From the NCBI RefSeq assembly GCF_000004075.3, contig NC_026656.2, positions 14,012,001-14,076,000 on the forward strand: a stretch of DNA of 64,000 nucleotides, written 5' to 3'. Source of the DNA: Cucumis sativus (Eukaryota > Streptophyta > Magnoliopsida > Cucurbitales > Cucurbitaceae). Positions 50,988 to 62,700 of the stretch are shown piece by piece. A model generated the notes under the pieces. The model searched no databases. It saw only the letters and a program-made list of their open reading frames with translations, and was not told the origin of the DNA. The first letter of the stretch is position 1. Each line of letters starts with the position of its first letter. Made by a program: the position numbers and the translations under genes.

Positions 50988-52704
50988 TTATGGTACAAAA
51001 TAATAATCAATTGAAACTTGGAACTTCAAACCATCTAAGCTCTTCTCTACAACTTCACGATTGATTGGTTTCTTGGTATTTTTGGATGAACTAACAATTT
51101 TGGTGCCTTTCTTCTCTGGAGAAGCTTTATCTTTCACATAACAAGAAGAAGCAAACTGATTCTCCTTTGAAGGTGAATTGGATTTCCAAGAGCTTTGCTT
51201 GGGATTCATGAGCCTAGCATAAGAATTACCTGGTTGTCGTCCAAATGTCGTCGGTGTTGGTGAACTGATATGCTCATATGAAGCTAAAGATTTAGATTGA
51301 TTGTGCTGTAAACTTTTCATTGAGATACTCTCAACTGCATTGACAAAGATAGCTTCTTCATATAGATGTTGTCGAAAATTCACAACACGTTTTGAAAGCC
51401 AAACAATTTCCTCTTCAAGAACAGCTACTTCAGCAAGAAGCTCAAGTGTCTACAAGCAAAAAAAATGCAATGCAACATCATGGACATACATCAATATTGT
51501 AACATGGTGAGGATCCTACATTGAAAAAGATCAAGACTTTTGTAACCTTATGCTTCGAGACTTTTGTACAGACGACCTTCTTTTGGAGTTCAAGTGAAAA
51601 AGGGCCAACTACTTAGAAAAATAAGTTTTTTAACCTTATGCTTGCTTGCATCATCACCTAAATTATCGTAGCAAACCCTTCGAAGCATGCATGATGGCCA
51701 CTGACACTCAATTCTCGATATTGATTCTCACTTTCAATAACTCAACACTTGATGTTGCCCCCTTAGCCTCATTACTTATTCTCACTTCTCGCTTCAATAT
51801 ATATTAAATTTGAGCAAAACATTAATTAATTTCTTCTTTCTTGTATCGTTTCATGTCATTTCTTCTTGATATTCACTCTAACTCTTGAGAATGAGTAATG
51901 ACCTTGACAGTGAGAGTAAGTGTTGAGTCATCGAGAGTGAAGCGGGGTTAGTAGCAATAATTGATCATCAAAGGGCCACCAGATGTGCTAATTCAAGGTG
52001 TTAGTACATTAATTTCACTTTAGGATGATGCAATGTAATGTAAAAAAGAAAAAAGAAAAAACCTTAATGCTGTGAAAAGCGAAAGAGACAAACTTGGTCA
52101 TATTTAATACAATATAAAAAGTATATGAAGTCTAAACTGATGTCATTTATCTAATGGTGAACTGAAAGAGACATAATCTCAACGTGCATTTGAAAAAAAT
52201 CAACAGACTTGCAATGAGATTTGTAATGGTAGAGAGAAAGAGAGTTACAGATGGAGGAAGATAAGAAGGTAGACGAGGCAAAGCTCCTAAAGGTCTATTG
52301 AAAGCTCTCTTCAAAGCTCTTTGAACATTCTCCTCATGCCTTAGCTTCTTCTTCAACTTATCAACCTATAAAACAAAATAAAAAACAACATGCAATTAAA
52401 AAAAAAAAATTGGGTTTGTTTTTTAAAGAAAAATTTGATCAAATAATACATCTTGTAGTAATGCCATTTTCTTCTCTCTATTCAATCTTCTTCTATTATT
52501 GATCTTGATGATTCCACCTTTCTCATCACCCATCTCTGTTTCATCCCTTTCCTCCTGCTTTCACAGGAAACAAATTCAATATTCCAATAACTAATTAACA
52601 CCATTTTCTTTTTTGTTTAATTTCCCTTGAGAGCTTACTTTTTCATGAATCGATGACGGTTTCGGTATCTGAAATTGAGCCTTGGCACGAACTCTAGCAT
52701 TCAT
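50988..52704 (-). CDS. MIP1-type leucine-zipper protein; DUF547 part not visible
   Basis: Minus strand, four exons: 52704-52639, 52554-52450, 52365-52249 and 51449-50988, all phase 0, totalling 249 residues. The N-terminus is basic ([16 protein letters not shown]). The central part is the plant ternary-complex-factor MIP1 leucine zipper: [40 protein letters not shown], then [20 protein letters not shown] and [15 protein letters not shown] Ser/Lys-rich tail follows, and TAA comes at 50988-50990. In the usual family a DUF547 domain follows this zipper. Here the frame stops before it, and no DUF547 exon is recognisable to the left. Either a short family member, a truncated gene, or a missed donor in exon 4 (for example the GTAATT near 51230). 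The zipper predicts dimerisation; function unknown. Confidence 0.72.
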
Positions 52705-53562
52705 TTTTTCTCACTTCTGTCTGTGAAAGCAAAACAGAGCAAGAATTAATCAAAACAGAGCTTGCAAACAAACAAGAAAGGAAACAAACAGAGAATGAAC
52801 CATTTTCGATTACTTGTTAAGAAAGAAGAACAAAGAAAGGAAAACAAGAATTCCTAGAAAATGGAAAGAATCAGAAGAAGAAAACAGAAGACAAGTGGGG
52901 AAAAACTATTGTGGTGCGCTCTGTTTTCTTGTGTTGATTTACCATAAAAACTCACACTCAATACATTCATCAACTCCTTGGATTTTTTAAAGCTCTTTGT
53001 CAATTTGTTTCGTATGAAACAAACAAAGAAAAAAATGTGAGACGGCTTCCAACTCCTTTTTTTAACATTACTTTTGTCTTCCAGGTTTTGCTTTCTACCT
53101 CAATTCTACTTTAACAATTCTTTTTTTTTACTCTATTTCTTAATAAATAAGAGAAAATGGGGTGAGTAATCAAATATTTTAGTTTGAGAATAAAATAATA
53201 AACATCGTATAAATAGCCCATGATTACGTTTTATAAATAGTAGGTTCATTTGATTACATTTGTTGTTTATGTGTGTTTTATGATTACAGTGGATGATTTG
53301 TTGTTAACTTAGTTCATATACTTGTTTATTTAATTTTTTAATATTATTTATTATTTAACATAATCATAACAACTTGTTTTAAATAATCCAATATGCATTG
53401 ATGGTATTTAATTGAAGTCTTCAAAGATAGAGAACCAAAAGGTTTGAAAAACAAATCTATTACATTAGATTACAAATCAAATAACCTAATATGTTTAGCT
53501 AATATAGTGTAACATCATTACTAGATTTCATAACATTAATGAGTGGTTAGATTTTCATAATT

Positions 53563-53564
<2 letters not shown>

Positions 53565-53596
<32 letters not shown>
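53565..53596. repeat. (ATT)n microsatellite
   Basis: About ten uninterrupted ATT units. Confidence 0.9.
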
Positions 53597-53597
<1 letters not shown>

Positions 53598-54473
53598 ACT
53601 CATGTGCATGCCCTCACTTTCATAGGTAAATCAAAAGTGGATGTGATTTTAAACTTTGTCTAAAGGTAATATCAATTATCAAAACCCTTTAAAAGAGGAA
53701 AATACTTTCCAATAATACAACAAAATTCTAAACACTTTCTTCAAAGAAAAGAAAAGAGAAATGAATTAATGATACAAAACAAATCAAAAGAATCATAAGG
53801 AGATCATTAGTGGGGTTAAGATGTTGATATATGTCCAAATACTCATTGTCTCAAGATTTGGCTATAATCACCCTTTTTCTTTGAAAAACAAATATAGAGA
53901 GCAATGTCACTCTCTTTTTTCAATATTAATTTATACCCTTAATTCTTCATTTAATTTTCTTAATCTAATCAAAATTTTGATGCTTTTCATTAAGATTGTC
54001 TTTGTAGGCTTTTTCAAATGTGGTAATTTGATCTCGTGGGAGGTTCGATCTCCATCTCCACAATTATTGTATTAAAAATGATGTTGATTTGATTTATAAA
54101 CAATAATTTCTATTTGATTTATAGAAATGAAATAATCAATAACTTATTTTTATTATTATTTTGACAATCATTACTATTATATCATATTACATTATATTAA
54201 GTTGAAAAGTGATTATTTTGGGTAGAAATTTGACGTTGATTAGTGGATGAAATGAGTATTTTGGAAATAAGTGAACAAAATAAAAAAAAAGTGGCATACC
54301 GAAAGGAAGTTAATTATAATATCATAGACTGCTCTTTCTCTCCACTACCCTAATTTCTTTATGCAAATAATTTCAAATGAAAAAGAAAATAACAAAGGTC
54401 CATTATTTTACAAACTAATTAGAATTCATACAAAAATCGACCACCAAATTTGGTAGGTTTGTTTTTTTGTCAA

Positions 54474-54629
54474 ATTGCAAATATAGCAAAATTTATCAAA
54501 TTCTATCAATGATATAAGTCTATAACTGATACACCATATTGCAAATATTGGTTTATCACTTATATATCATATGAAATCTATCAGTGATAGTTTTGCTATA
54601 TTTGCAATTTTTTTTAAATGTTGCTATAT
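54474..54629. mobile_element. Palindromic ATAGCAAA-type MITE
   Basis: A perfect 18-bp inverted pair: ATTGCAAATATAGCAAAA at 54474-54491 and TTTTGCTATATTTGCAAT at 54591-54608. Inside are ATTCTATCAATGATA and TCTATCAGTGATAG, also inverted. The right flank TTAAATGTTGCTATAT matches the outer end of the 36800 copy. Another diverged piece lies at about 54838-54945. Confidence 0.7.
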
Positions 54630-56710
54630 CCTTAATTATTATTGTTAAAATAGTCATCCATTACAATTTTTTTTGTTTTGTTTGTTTGACCAGTTGACCA
54701 ACGACTATTTATTTTAGTTTATTTAATTTTTCTTTAATTATATATAAGATATATTAATCTTTATTTTGTTTTATTTTCCACCTAAATAATAAATTAATAT
54801 TTTTAAAAATAGAAAAATAAATTAAAATATTTACCTATTATAGTAAAATTTTGGATTATATCTTTGATTATATTTTATCAGTATAGTATAGCATATCAAT
54901 ATTCAAATATTTTGTAAAATTTGCTATTTTTAAAAAATTTCCAATAATAAAAGTGAAAAGGTTTCTTTTTCGTTTTTATTTTTATTTTTTCTTTTTAGTT
55001 GGATGAAAAGCAGGTGCATATGATTCTTTGCACAGTATATATGTGAATAGTGACTTATGGTCCTCCTAAGTATGAGTCTCTTTCTCAACTATAATCTACT
55101 TCTTTCTTTGTTACAAGAACCCTTCAATCAAGATAGTCTAGAGAATATCTATGGATAACGGATGAATAAGCCTTTTGAAATTAAGATTCATGTACAAAAT
55201 ATAGTAAACCTTAAGCATATTTTGACGTTTGTTGTGACGGAGTTGTATAGGTTTTGTAATTGTTGGTCTTTTGCAGAAGTTGGTTTGTTTGTATGTAAGT
55301 GGATTTTGCATATTTTGACGGTTATGTAATTTCAGGTTTTTTTAACTTGTTTGAAGTTGATTGCACGTCGCATATATGAAAGAGATGTAATGATTCATAT
55401 TTTTTTTATTTTTTAAAAACTGCTATATGTGACGGTTAAAAAACGGCAACAAAAGAATTTCGTTCACTATCTAAAACCAACAATAAAAGGATAATCCTTG
55501 ATGGATAAAACACATCAATGAAAGGGTCGGGGTTATCTTGATGAGCTTTTCCATATTTTTCATGATCAAAACGATCAAGAAAGGGTGTTTGATGACTTGG
55601 TTTGGCTATAAAAAAACGATTTTTGTGTTCATTTTGAACACCAACTGGCTTTTAGACTAAATTAATTGCTCAATTCATGGAGGAGGAGATGTATTTCACA
55701 CAAATCAAGCAATTGCAATGGAAATGCCAAGTAGGTTGATTAGTAGGAAAAGCCTAGTTAATTAACCAACTAATTTAATTCTAATTCCAACCTGATAGAA
55801 GAATCACAAAGATTAATTTTCAGAATTGTTAATCAAAATAGAAGAATTTAGAAATTTACTAAGAGTGGTAATTGTTATTTGACTTCTTAGCAAAATTCCA
55901 TCTGTTTTGGTCAGTCATTTATGCAATAAAAAAGGTAGACTTTATATTATTTTGGTCATTCTTCTTGTTATCCCAAGACATAACATAAGTAGAGGAGTTT
56001 TCGTTCTTCCTAAACACTTTATGAAAAGCAAATTCCTTTAAAAATAAGAACACGTCTTCAACGATTTTATCTCTAAAAACACCCATAAAATAGTCTCTGA
56101 CTTAATTTAAATTTACCTTTTATGTGTTGACATGGATAGATTTATTATAATTAGTTATCCAATTCAACCAAAACTTCATTCTTCCTCAATTCTTATGCCA
56201 CCAACAGTCCAAATGCGTCAAAACATATTGATGAAAAGGTAATCTCCCGTTTTACTTGAGAAATGTTTTGGCTGGCAACTACAAAAGATTGAACGATAGG
56301 TTTTCACAAAATTTTCCATAACACAAATCTGTATAGTAAGTTCGAGTGTTAGCATTTCTTAAGACCCGAGTGCGTGCTAAAGGGAGGAAGAAAAACATTT
56401 AATAAAATAATATGCTTTGATATCACTACAGTAAATGAAATGTACAAAACCGATACAACACTACAAATCATTTACTACAAAAGAAAATAAAAGGAACTTA
56501 TACTAAAACAAACAATCACAATGGAGGCCAAAAAATGGAGGGAAAAGAAAAGACGAAACCCACATACAAACATACAAACTATATAATATATAATACATCG
56601 AGCAGTTCTTCAAATGCAATCTGTTCAGCCGCTTTGTTGGGGAATGTGCAAGCAAACTCAGTAATGGCCAAAACCATGAAAGTTCATCTAGAAGCAGTGT
56701 CAAAATTAGT

Positions 56711-59700
56711 TTAACCAAACGGTGAAGGTACAGGTTCTGCAAGAGCATCTGATCGTTTTATGCTTCCCATGCCACAGATTATGCATCCAGGAGATGTTAG
56801 AGCTGAAAATTTAGCACCACAAAGATCGCACACATCATAACCGATAGTTGACAATCGGCTGAGGGTGGCAGCACAAAACATCGAGGGATCTTCTTGTGGA
56901 TCAATGGACTTGTTCAACAAACCTCTTTGAACACACATGTCAATGAGGCTCCTCAACTCATCTTGCTTGCTTGCAGGAGCTTTGGAGAAGAGAAGTTCAA
57001 GCATCTGTTTGGAATAAGCGTAATTTTGAACCTCCATATTTCGTTTTATGGCAGTTCGAATACAATTTATCCGATGCTTTGCAAGAAGAGGCAAAGAACC
57101 TAAATGGCGTGATAGTCTGCCCATTTCATCTTTGGCACTAAGTGCACTTGATCCTTGTACCTTTTGTAATCGTCCGATTTCCTGCCGAAGATTCAACTGT
57201 TAGACAAACAAGATCTGGGACACTAAAACATAATGATTGTCAAACTTTTGATTCATATGATATTTGCTTTTATTTTATAATTGCCAAAACTTCAATGGCT
57301 AGAAAAAAAATTAGGGTACTGCTGAAAGGCCTCGGAAATCAATACCTGAAGAAGAGTAACAGCTATCTTGTACTGAGCACATATGGTCGCTTGAGCTTTA
57401 ATATCAGCTCCTCGAGAATGGTCTTTGGCAAGTGCCAGAAAAGCTTCATCAAAACAAGACAGAGCATCTGAAAGATGATTCTGCTCTAGATGCGCTAACC
57501 CAGTCTTGAAGCATATGGAAGCAGCAGCACCACGGGGAACCTGCATGAGGAAATTAAGGTTGAAAATGATAAAGAAGGAATTAAACCAACAATTAAAACG
57601 TTACTGCTACAGCTAGAGAGAGGAATGCTGCATTGCAGATAGTTGAGCATTTAACCACCAGTATTTATTTATTTTTAAGCCAATTTAAACACCAGTTGAT
57701 TAAAAAGGATTTGTGAACCTGTCCAGGTCGCACAGAAGTTGCTTGAGGTGGAGGAGGCTTTCCAGAATCAGCAGAATTTGGAACTCCTAGAACACTGAGA
57801 TCAATAGGCTGTGAAGGAAATGAAGGCTGTGCTGGCTGAACTGCCTGAACTGAAGGCGGCATGGCAGTGGGCTGACCCAAGGATTGTGGTGGCACACCAC
57901 CATCAGGTAGTCCAATTGATTCAAAAGGTAAAGCCGGTTGCTGGGAAGCTTGAGGGGGAACACCACCATCTGGAAGTCCAACATTAACTTCCGGTGCATT
58001 GGCCTGGTTGGAGGAGACCTTGTTGCTGTCAACTCCACGGGAAGCTGGATCTAACTGTGAAAGGTAAGTTCCAGGAGGAGGAAGGGAAGCTGCAATCTGA
58101 AGAGAAGGAATTGTATTCTGGAAAAAGTCCTCTGGAATGGGTCTGGCCGCAACTCCTGCACCCGTGCCCTGGGTAGAAGTCTGTAGGACTGGTGCAGGTT
58201 GCATCAATGAATCTGTACCAAAAGGATCAACCGGGGTGGCAGAAACAATTGGAGCTGTTAAAGCAGTTGTAGCAGGAGGTTGGGATAAATTTTGTGCAAG
58301 GTCCGGAGTGCTGCCAGTCAATGACTTGGTTCTGCTAATGGGTGGACCAAATCCTTCCCCAAGTTTAAATTGCATCGTAGCTTCTTTAATCTTTTTCACA
58401 TCAACTGTGGGAGATGTAACCGGTTTATCTCGTATTCTAATATGTAGCTTTCGAGTTTTTGAAACATTCTCTTCATCACTACTGCTACCATCATTAGCAG
58501 TACCATACATCGTTTTCTTGAACTCTTCTTCCGCTTTAGCCTGTTCATCTGCAGCGGCTGAACTTTGTTTCATAAGAGTTTCCAGACCCATCAAATTATC
58601 CTTCGAGTCACCATCAGAAGATGCCTTGGATTTATTAGAAATGGATTTTGCTAAAGGTGTTTGAAGCCCAGTGGCCTTATCAACATTTCCACCAGCGGGT
58701 GCAAAAGACTTGACCAGGCTGTCCTCACTTACTACTTCAACGATACTGCCTCTACCTTTAACTGAGCCAAGGTAAACACCAATATGATCAGCAACAATTG
58801 AAGGTATAGAACCATCATCTGTTTTCATATATGGCATCACTTCTGCAGCTAGCTCCCATTGTGGTATAGCCTTCAAGTTGGTGGGAGTTTTGATTTCCCA
58901 GTTTCCACCTCCCCATTCTGGACCTTTGGGAACCATGCTCTCGGCAGCAAAGTTTGCAAAAATACCTTGTGTCCATCCTGTAGAGCGGACCCTTAAAATT
59001 CGCTCACAATATCGCCTCAGTTCAGAATCTGTTCCATCCTCTTCCAATTTTTGAGCTAAACGACGCAATGCACTAGGGTTAAGATGGCAGATAAATAAAT
59101 CAAGTATGCTATCATTGTCTGCTATAACTTCAAAAGTTTCTTTGGCACTATCGAACTGACCAAACCTGCAAACTTAACTCAGTCAGATTTTTGGGAGAAA
59201 AAAAACAAAAACAAACTTATCACAGATTGATGAAAAGGAAGAAAATCGTTCAGAGACACAAACTCCCAAAGGGAGAGAAGAAAAACAAAAAGAGACAATT
59301 GCAGCCAAAAGGATTTTTCACAAGTTCCAATAAAGGAATCAAGAAAGCACAACTCACTACATTTTTTTTAAGCAGCATATGACCAAAAGCGACCAATCCC
59401 TCCCAGTAAGAAAATGAATTCAAACAAAAGGATAAATATAAATGCAAAGAAAAAAAGATTAAAAAGATGAAAACCAAAAGAAAGTAATGCCCAATCATAC
59501 TCAGTACTAAGAGAATGGATTTTGAGCTATTGAATCAACATGCAGATGGCAACAAGGAAAACCAAGAGAGAAGTGTGATCTTATCTGCATACTTGATACA
59601 AGCATAACCCAACTGCCGAAACCGATGGAACAAGTGAGAGGTTGGAGGGCATCTGGGGTAATCTCTAGATCGTAAGAACTCATCCTTTAAAACGGATAAA

Positions 59701-62700
59701 GCAGTAGAAAAACGAAGTGCTTTAATAGCATATATACCCCGCAACACCTGAGTTCATCGATCAACAGATGGAGAAAAATCACAATTAATAATAAAAACTA
59801 GAGAAATTGCATCAAGTGACAAAAACATTTAGAAAAAAACAGATCATGGCACCTATTTTTTGCATATTGTGAATATGGCAAAATTAGTGATATCAGACGG
59901 CTATCAGACAGTAATCATAGGGCTATCAGATGGTAATCATAGGGTTATCGGCTTTTAAATTTGCTACTTTTGCAATTTAGAAAATGTAGTGACATGGACC
60001 CTATTATCATAAATTTTTTTGCTATTTTTACAAGAGCCTCTAAAAAATAATTAAGAGCAACATGTTTGGAAAGTGCAATAGGGTGAGAGAAAACAACACA
60101 TGCTCCATCACTCACCTGCGTAAACTGTGGACCAGCTTGGGACAAGGACACTGCAAGATCTCCACAGACAGGAGGACCACCAGCTAAAATATCAAGAGAC
60201 CTTGGAGTGATGCGCAAGCTGTCAAATCTTCATGGAGTAACATTCTAAGTCAGGTTTCATAACTTCAGATGAATTCAGCACAGATAAGGTAATAAAAGAT
60301 CCATTAGAAAAAACGTGGTGTTATAAGATCTTATTTAACCAAGAATATAGCAAATTCAACAAAACTAAAATATCTGCAAATGGAAAGAAAAAAACCTTGA
60401 TGTGATTTGGTATAATATTTCTGAAAGATCAAGCTTCTGCTCAAAGCGTTGTTGCATTGTAGCAAAACCAATAAGAAGAGGTTCAAGAAGTCCAACGAGA
60501 CAACTCCTTATCTCTACTACCTTCTTCTGTCTGGGATTTATCTCTGTTGGATTTGCAAGCAGCAACCGGTCATTCAAAGCACCAACAAGAACTGCACAGA
60601 AGTAGCACATTTCTGGTCAGACTTACATAAGAGACATACGATATTTGCGGTTACGTCATACATCATAGATAAATACATTATAAATACAGTAAAAGGAAGA
60701 ATTATATAGTTGCAAGAAGGAAAACCGACAGCTAGATTGTAAAACACACCTGCATAAGGCATACTGATCGAAAGAATGGTCCTCACTTTTCCATCCCAGC
60801 CAAGCACACTAATCGCTGTTGCTGTAGAAAAGACGAGTGCTGGTCCAATCCACAGCAAAGATCGATAGTGCACATTAGTTAAGTGTTCCAACAAGTTCTT
60901 CTGATCAGAAAAGGTCACAATTTGTGGAAAAAGTTCTATGCTTCATAAAAAACCTAACTCCTATTTCGAGAATATAGTGTAGTACTGGTCAATATTATTT
61001 ATAGTGGTACACATTTCCTAAGAGTTACACAATTGAGGTACAAATTATGATTTATAATAATGTACCCCTTCAACATTATTTTCCTGCTAATTATCAGAAC
61101 TTCTAAATTGGTTTTAAATTCTAGAGCTTTCCAAAAACAATTTTGATTTGTTCCTGAAACATAAAAATGTAAGACTCCGCCAAATTTACAATTTTTTCTT
61201 GTATCCCAGTAGGTAAACAAAGAACGGCTTATCAACTTTTCTTTTAAGGAAAAAACTTTTCGTTGATGAAATGAAAAGAGACTAATGCTCAAAGTACAAT
61301 GGAACAGAAAAAGTAAAGAAGAACAGCTTATCAACTAATGTCAAGGATATTGAAGGAATTCCCTTATCAAATTTCGCATAAGTGCTTGCCAGTATATCAA
61401 GATCAGCTGAAACCATAAGCACTCTCTGGGTGGTTAGTACTCCAGCAACAAGCCCTCTAAGAGTTTCTTGCCAGTGAACCTGCAAAAGCAAAATGATTTA
61501 TTTTTCCATGAGCATCATAGAAATGATTGGTCTCCAGAAGAATAAAATTTTTAAAATTCGATTCCTCTTTAGAAGATAATAAACCTCATGACAAAATATA
61601 TGTCAAACAAATTCACTTAACTAATTGATTTATTTATTTATTGATTTATCTAAATTTGGGGCCAGGGTACATGATATAGATGCTATAGTTTGAATAGTAT
61701 TTAATAAATTAACTTTATTAGCTATTGAGAAACCTTTTAATTATTCCATATAGTATAGATGTTTTCCTTAAAAGGTCCTTTCTATAGTGAAATATACTAG
61801 CCAACTAATTGATTTCATTTCTTTTCCTGCTCCTACTTGGTGTCTCAACTGACCAAATCTAAGATCTTTGTAACTACTCCATATTTACTTTACGCACTAG
61901 TTGGAGAGTTTTTTTTTTTTGATAAGAGACAAGTATATTCATATAACAAAACAGAACAGCCTAAGGGCGAGGGACAAGAGGGCCCTCCCCGGAAGAAGCT
62001 AGGGAACTAAGAAATGATAGCCTTCCAATTGTTGAAAATCATAGAAAGGCTATAATTACAAAAGTGTTTGGTGTAATTCGTACTCCACCAAGAAGCTGTG
62101 TGTTGAACCACAGTCCAAAAAGAATCAAAAGAATTAAATCTATCTTCAAAAATTCTGCTATTCCTTTCTTTCCAAATGCACCACAAAAGGGAGCGAGTCA
62201 CACATTTCCATAAGATGTTTCCTTTTGGGCTATAACCTCTAATGTTGAGACCTTCAATCATCCAGCTATCAATCTTACTAGGAAGACAAAGCTCCAAGTA
62301 AAAAATACCAAAGTGTTCCAAGCTTTTTTTGTAAAGAGACAATGAAGAAATAGATGATCCAAGGTTTCCTCATCTTTAGAGCAAAGACAACACATCAAGG
62401 GGCTAAGCAATGTGTTCTGAACTTTTTTTTTGTAGCTTCTCATGGGTGTTGAGGCTTCTGTAAGCAAGCGACCATAAGAAAAACTTCACCTTCTTCAGAA
62501 TTTTATTCTTCCAAATATGACGTAGTTAAGTTAAGAAAAGTAGACTTCGTAGTGAAGTTGTCATTCATGTTAGGAATCCATTTAAGACTATCATTCCTTT
62601 CAGTGGGGGCCCAAGAATGAAGAATTTCTAAAGCTGAGGCCGCATTGGCAATCTCGTTATCGAGCATATTTCTTCTAAGGCCCAAATTCCAAGAATGAGT

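Larger units (their letters stand above)
52705..56710. other. Spacer between the MIP1-type gene and TWD40-1
   Basis: AT-rich. The part next to 52704 should be the promoter/leader of the minus-strand gene. A microsatellite, MITE copies and scattered simple repeats were seen. Frames at 53821-54075 have no family features. Confidence 0.4.

Noticed and set aside
58137-58664. 175-residue plus-strand frame
   Set aside because: Antisense shadow of the large TWD40-1 exon.
60868-60918. GT-AG alternative with acceptor CAG|AAGAAC adding KNLLEHLTNVH
   Set aside because: It would insert residues not expected in the family, while the AT-AC option joins exactly.
61282-61350. Read-through of the TWD40-1 exon into SLTLVDKLFFF
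   Set aside because: It leaves the conserved protein after GIPS; splicing at ATATCCTT restores the family sequence.
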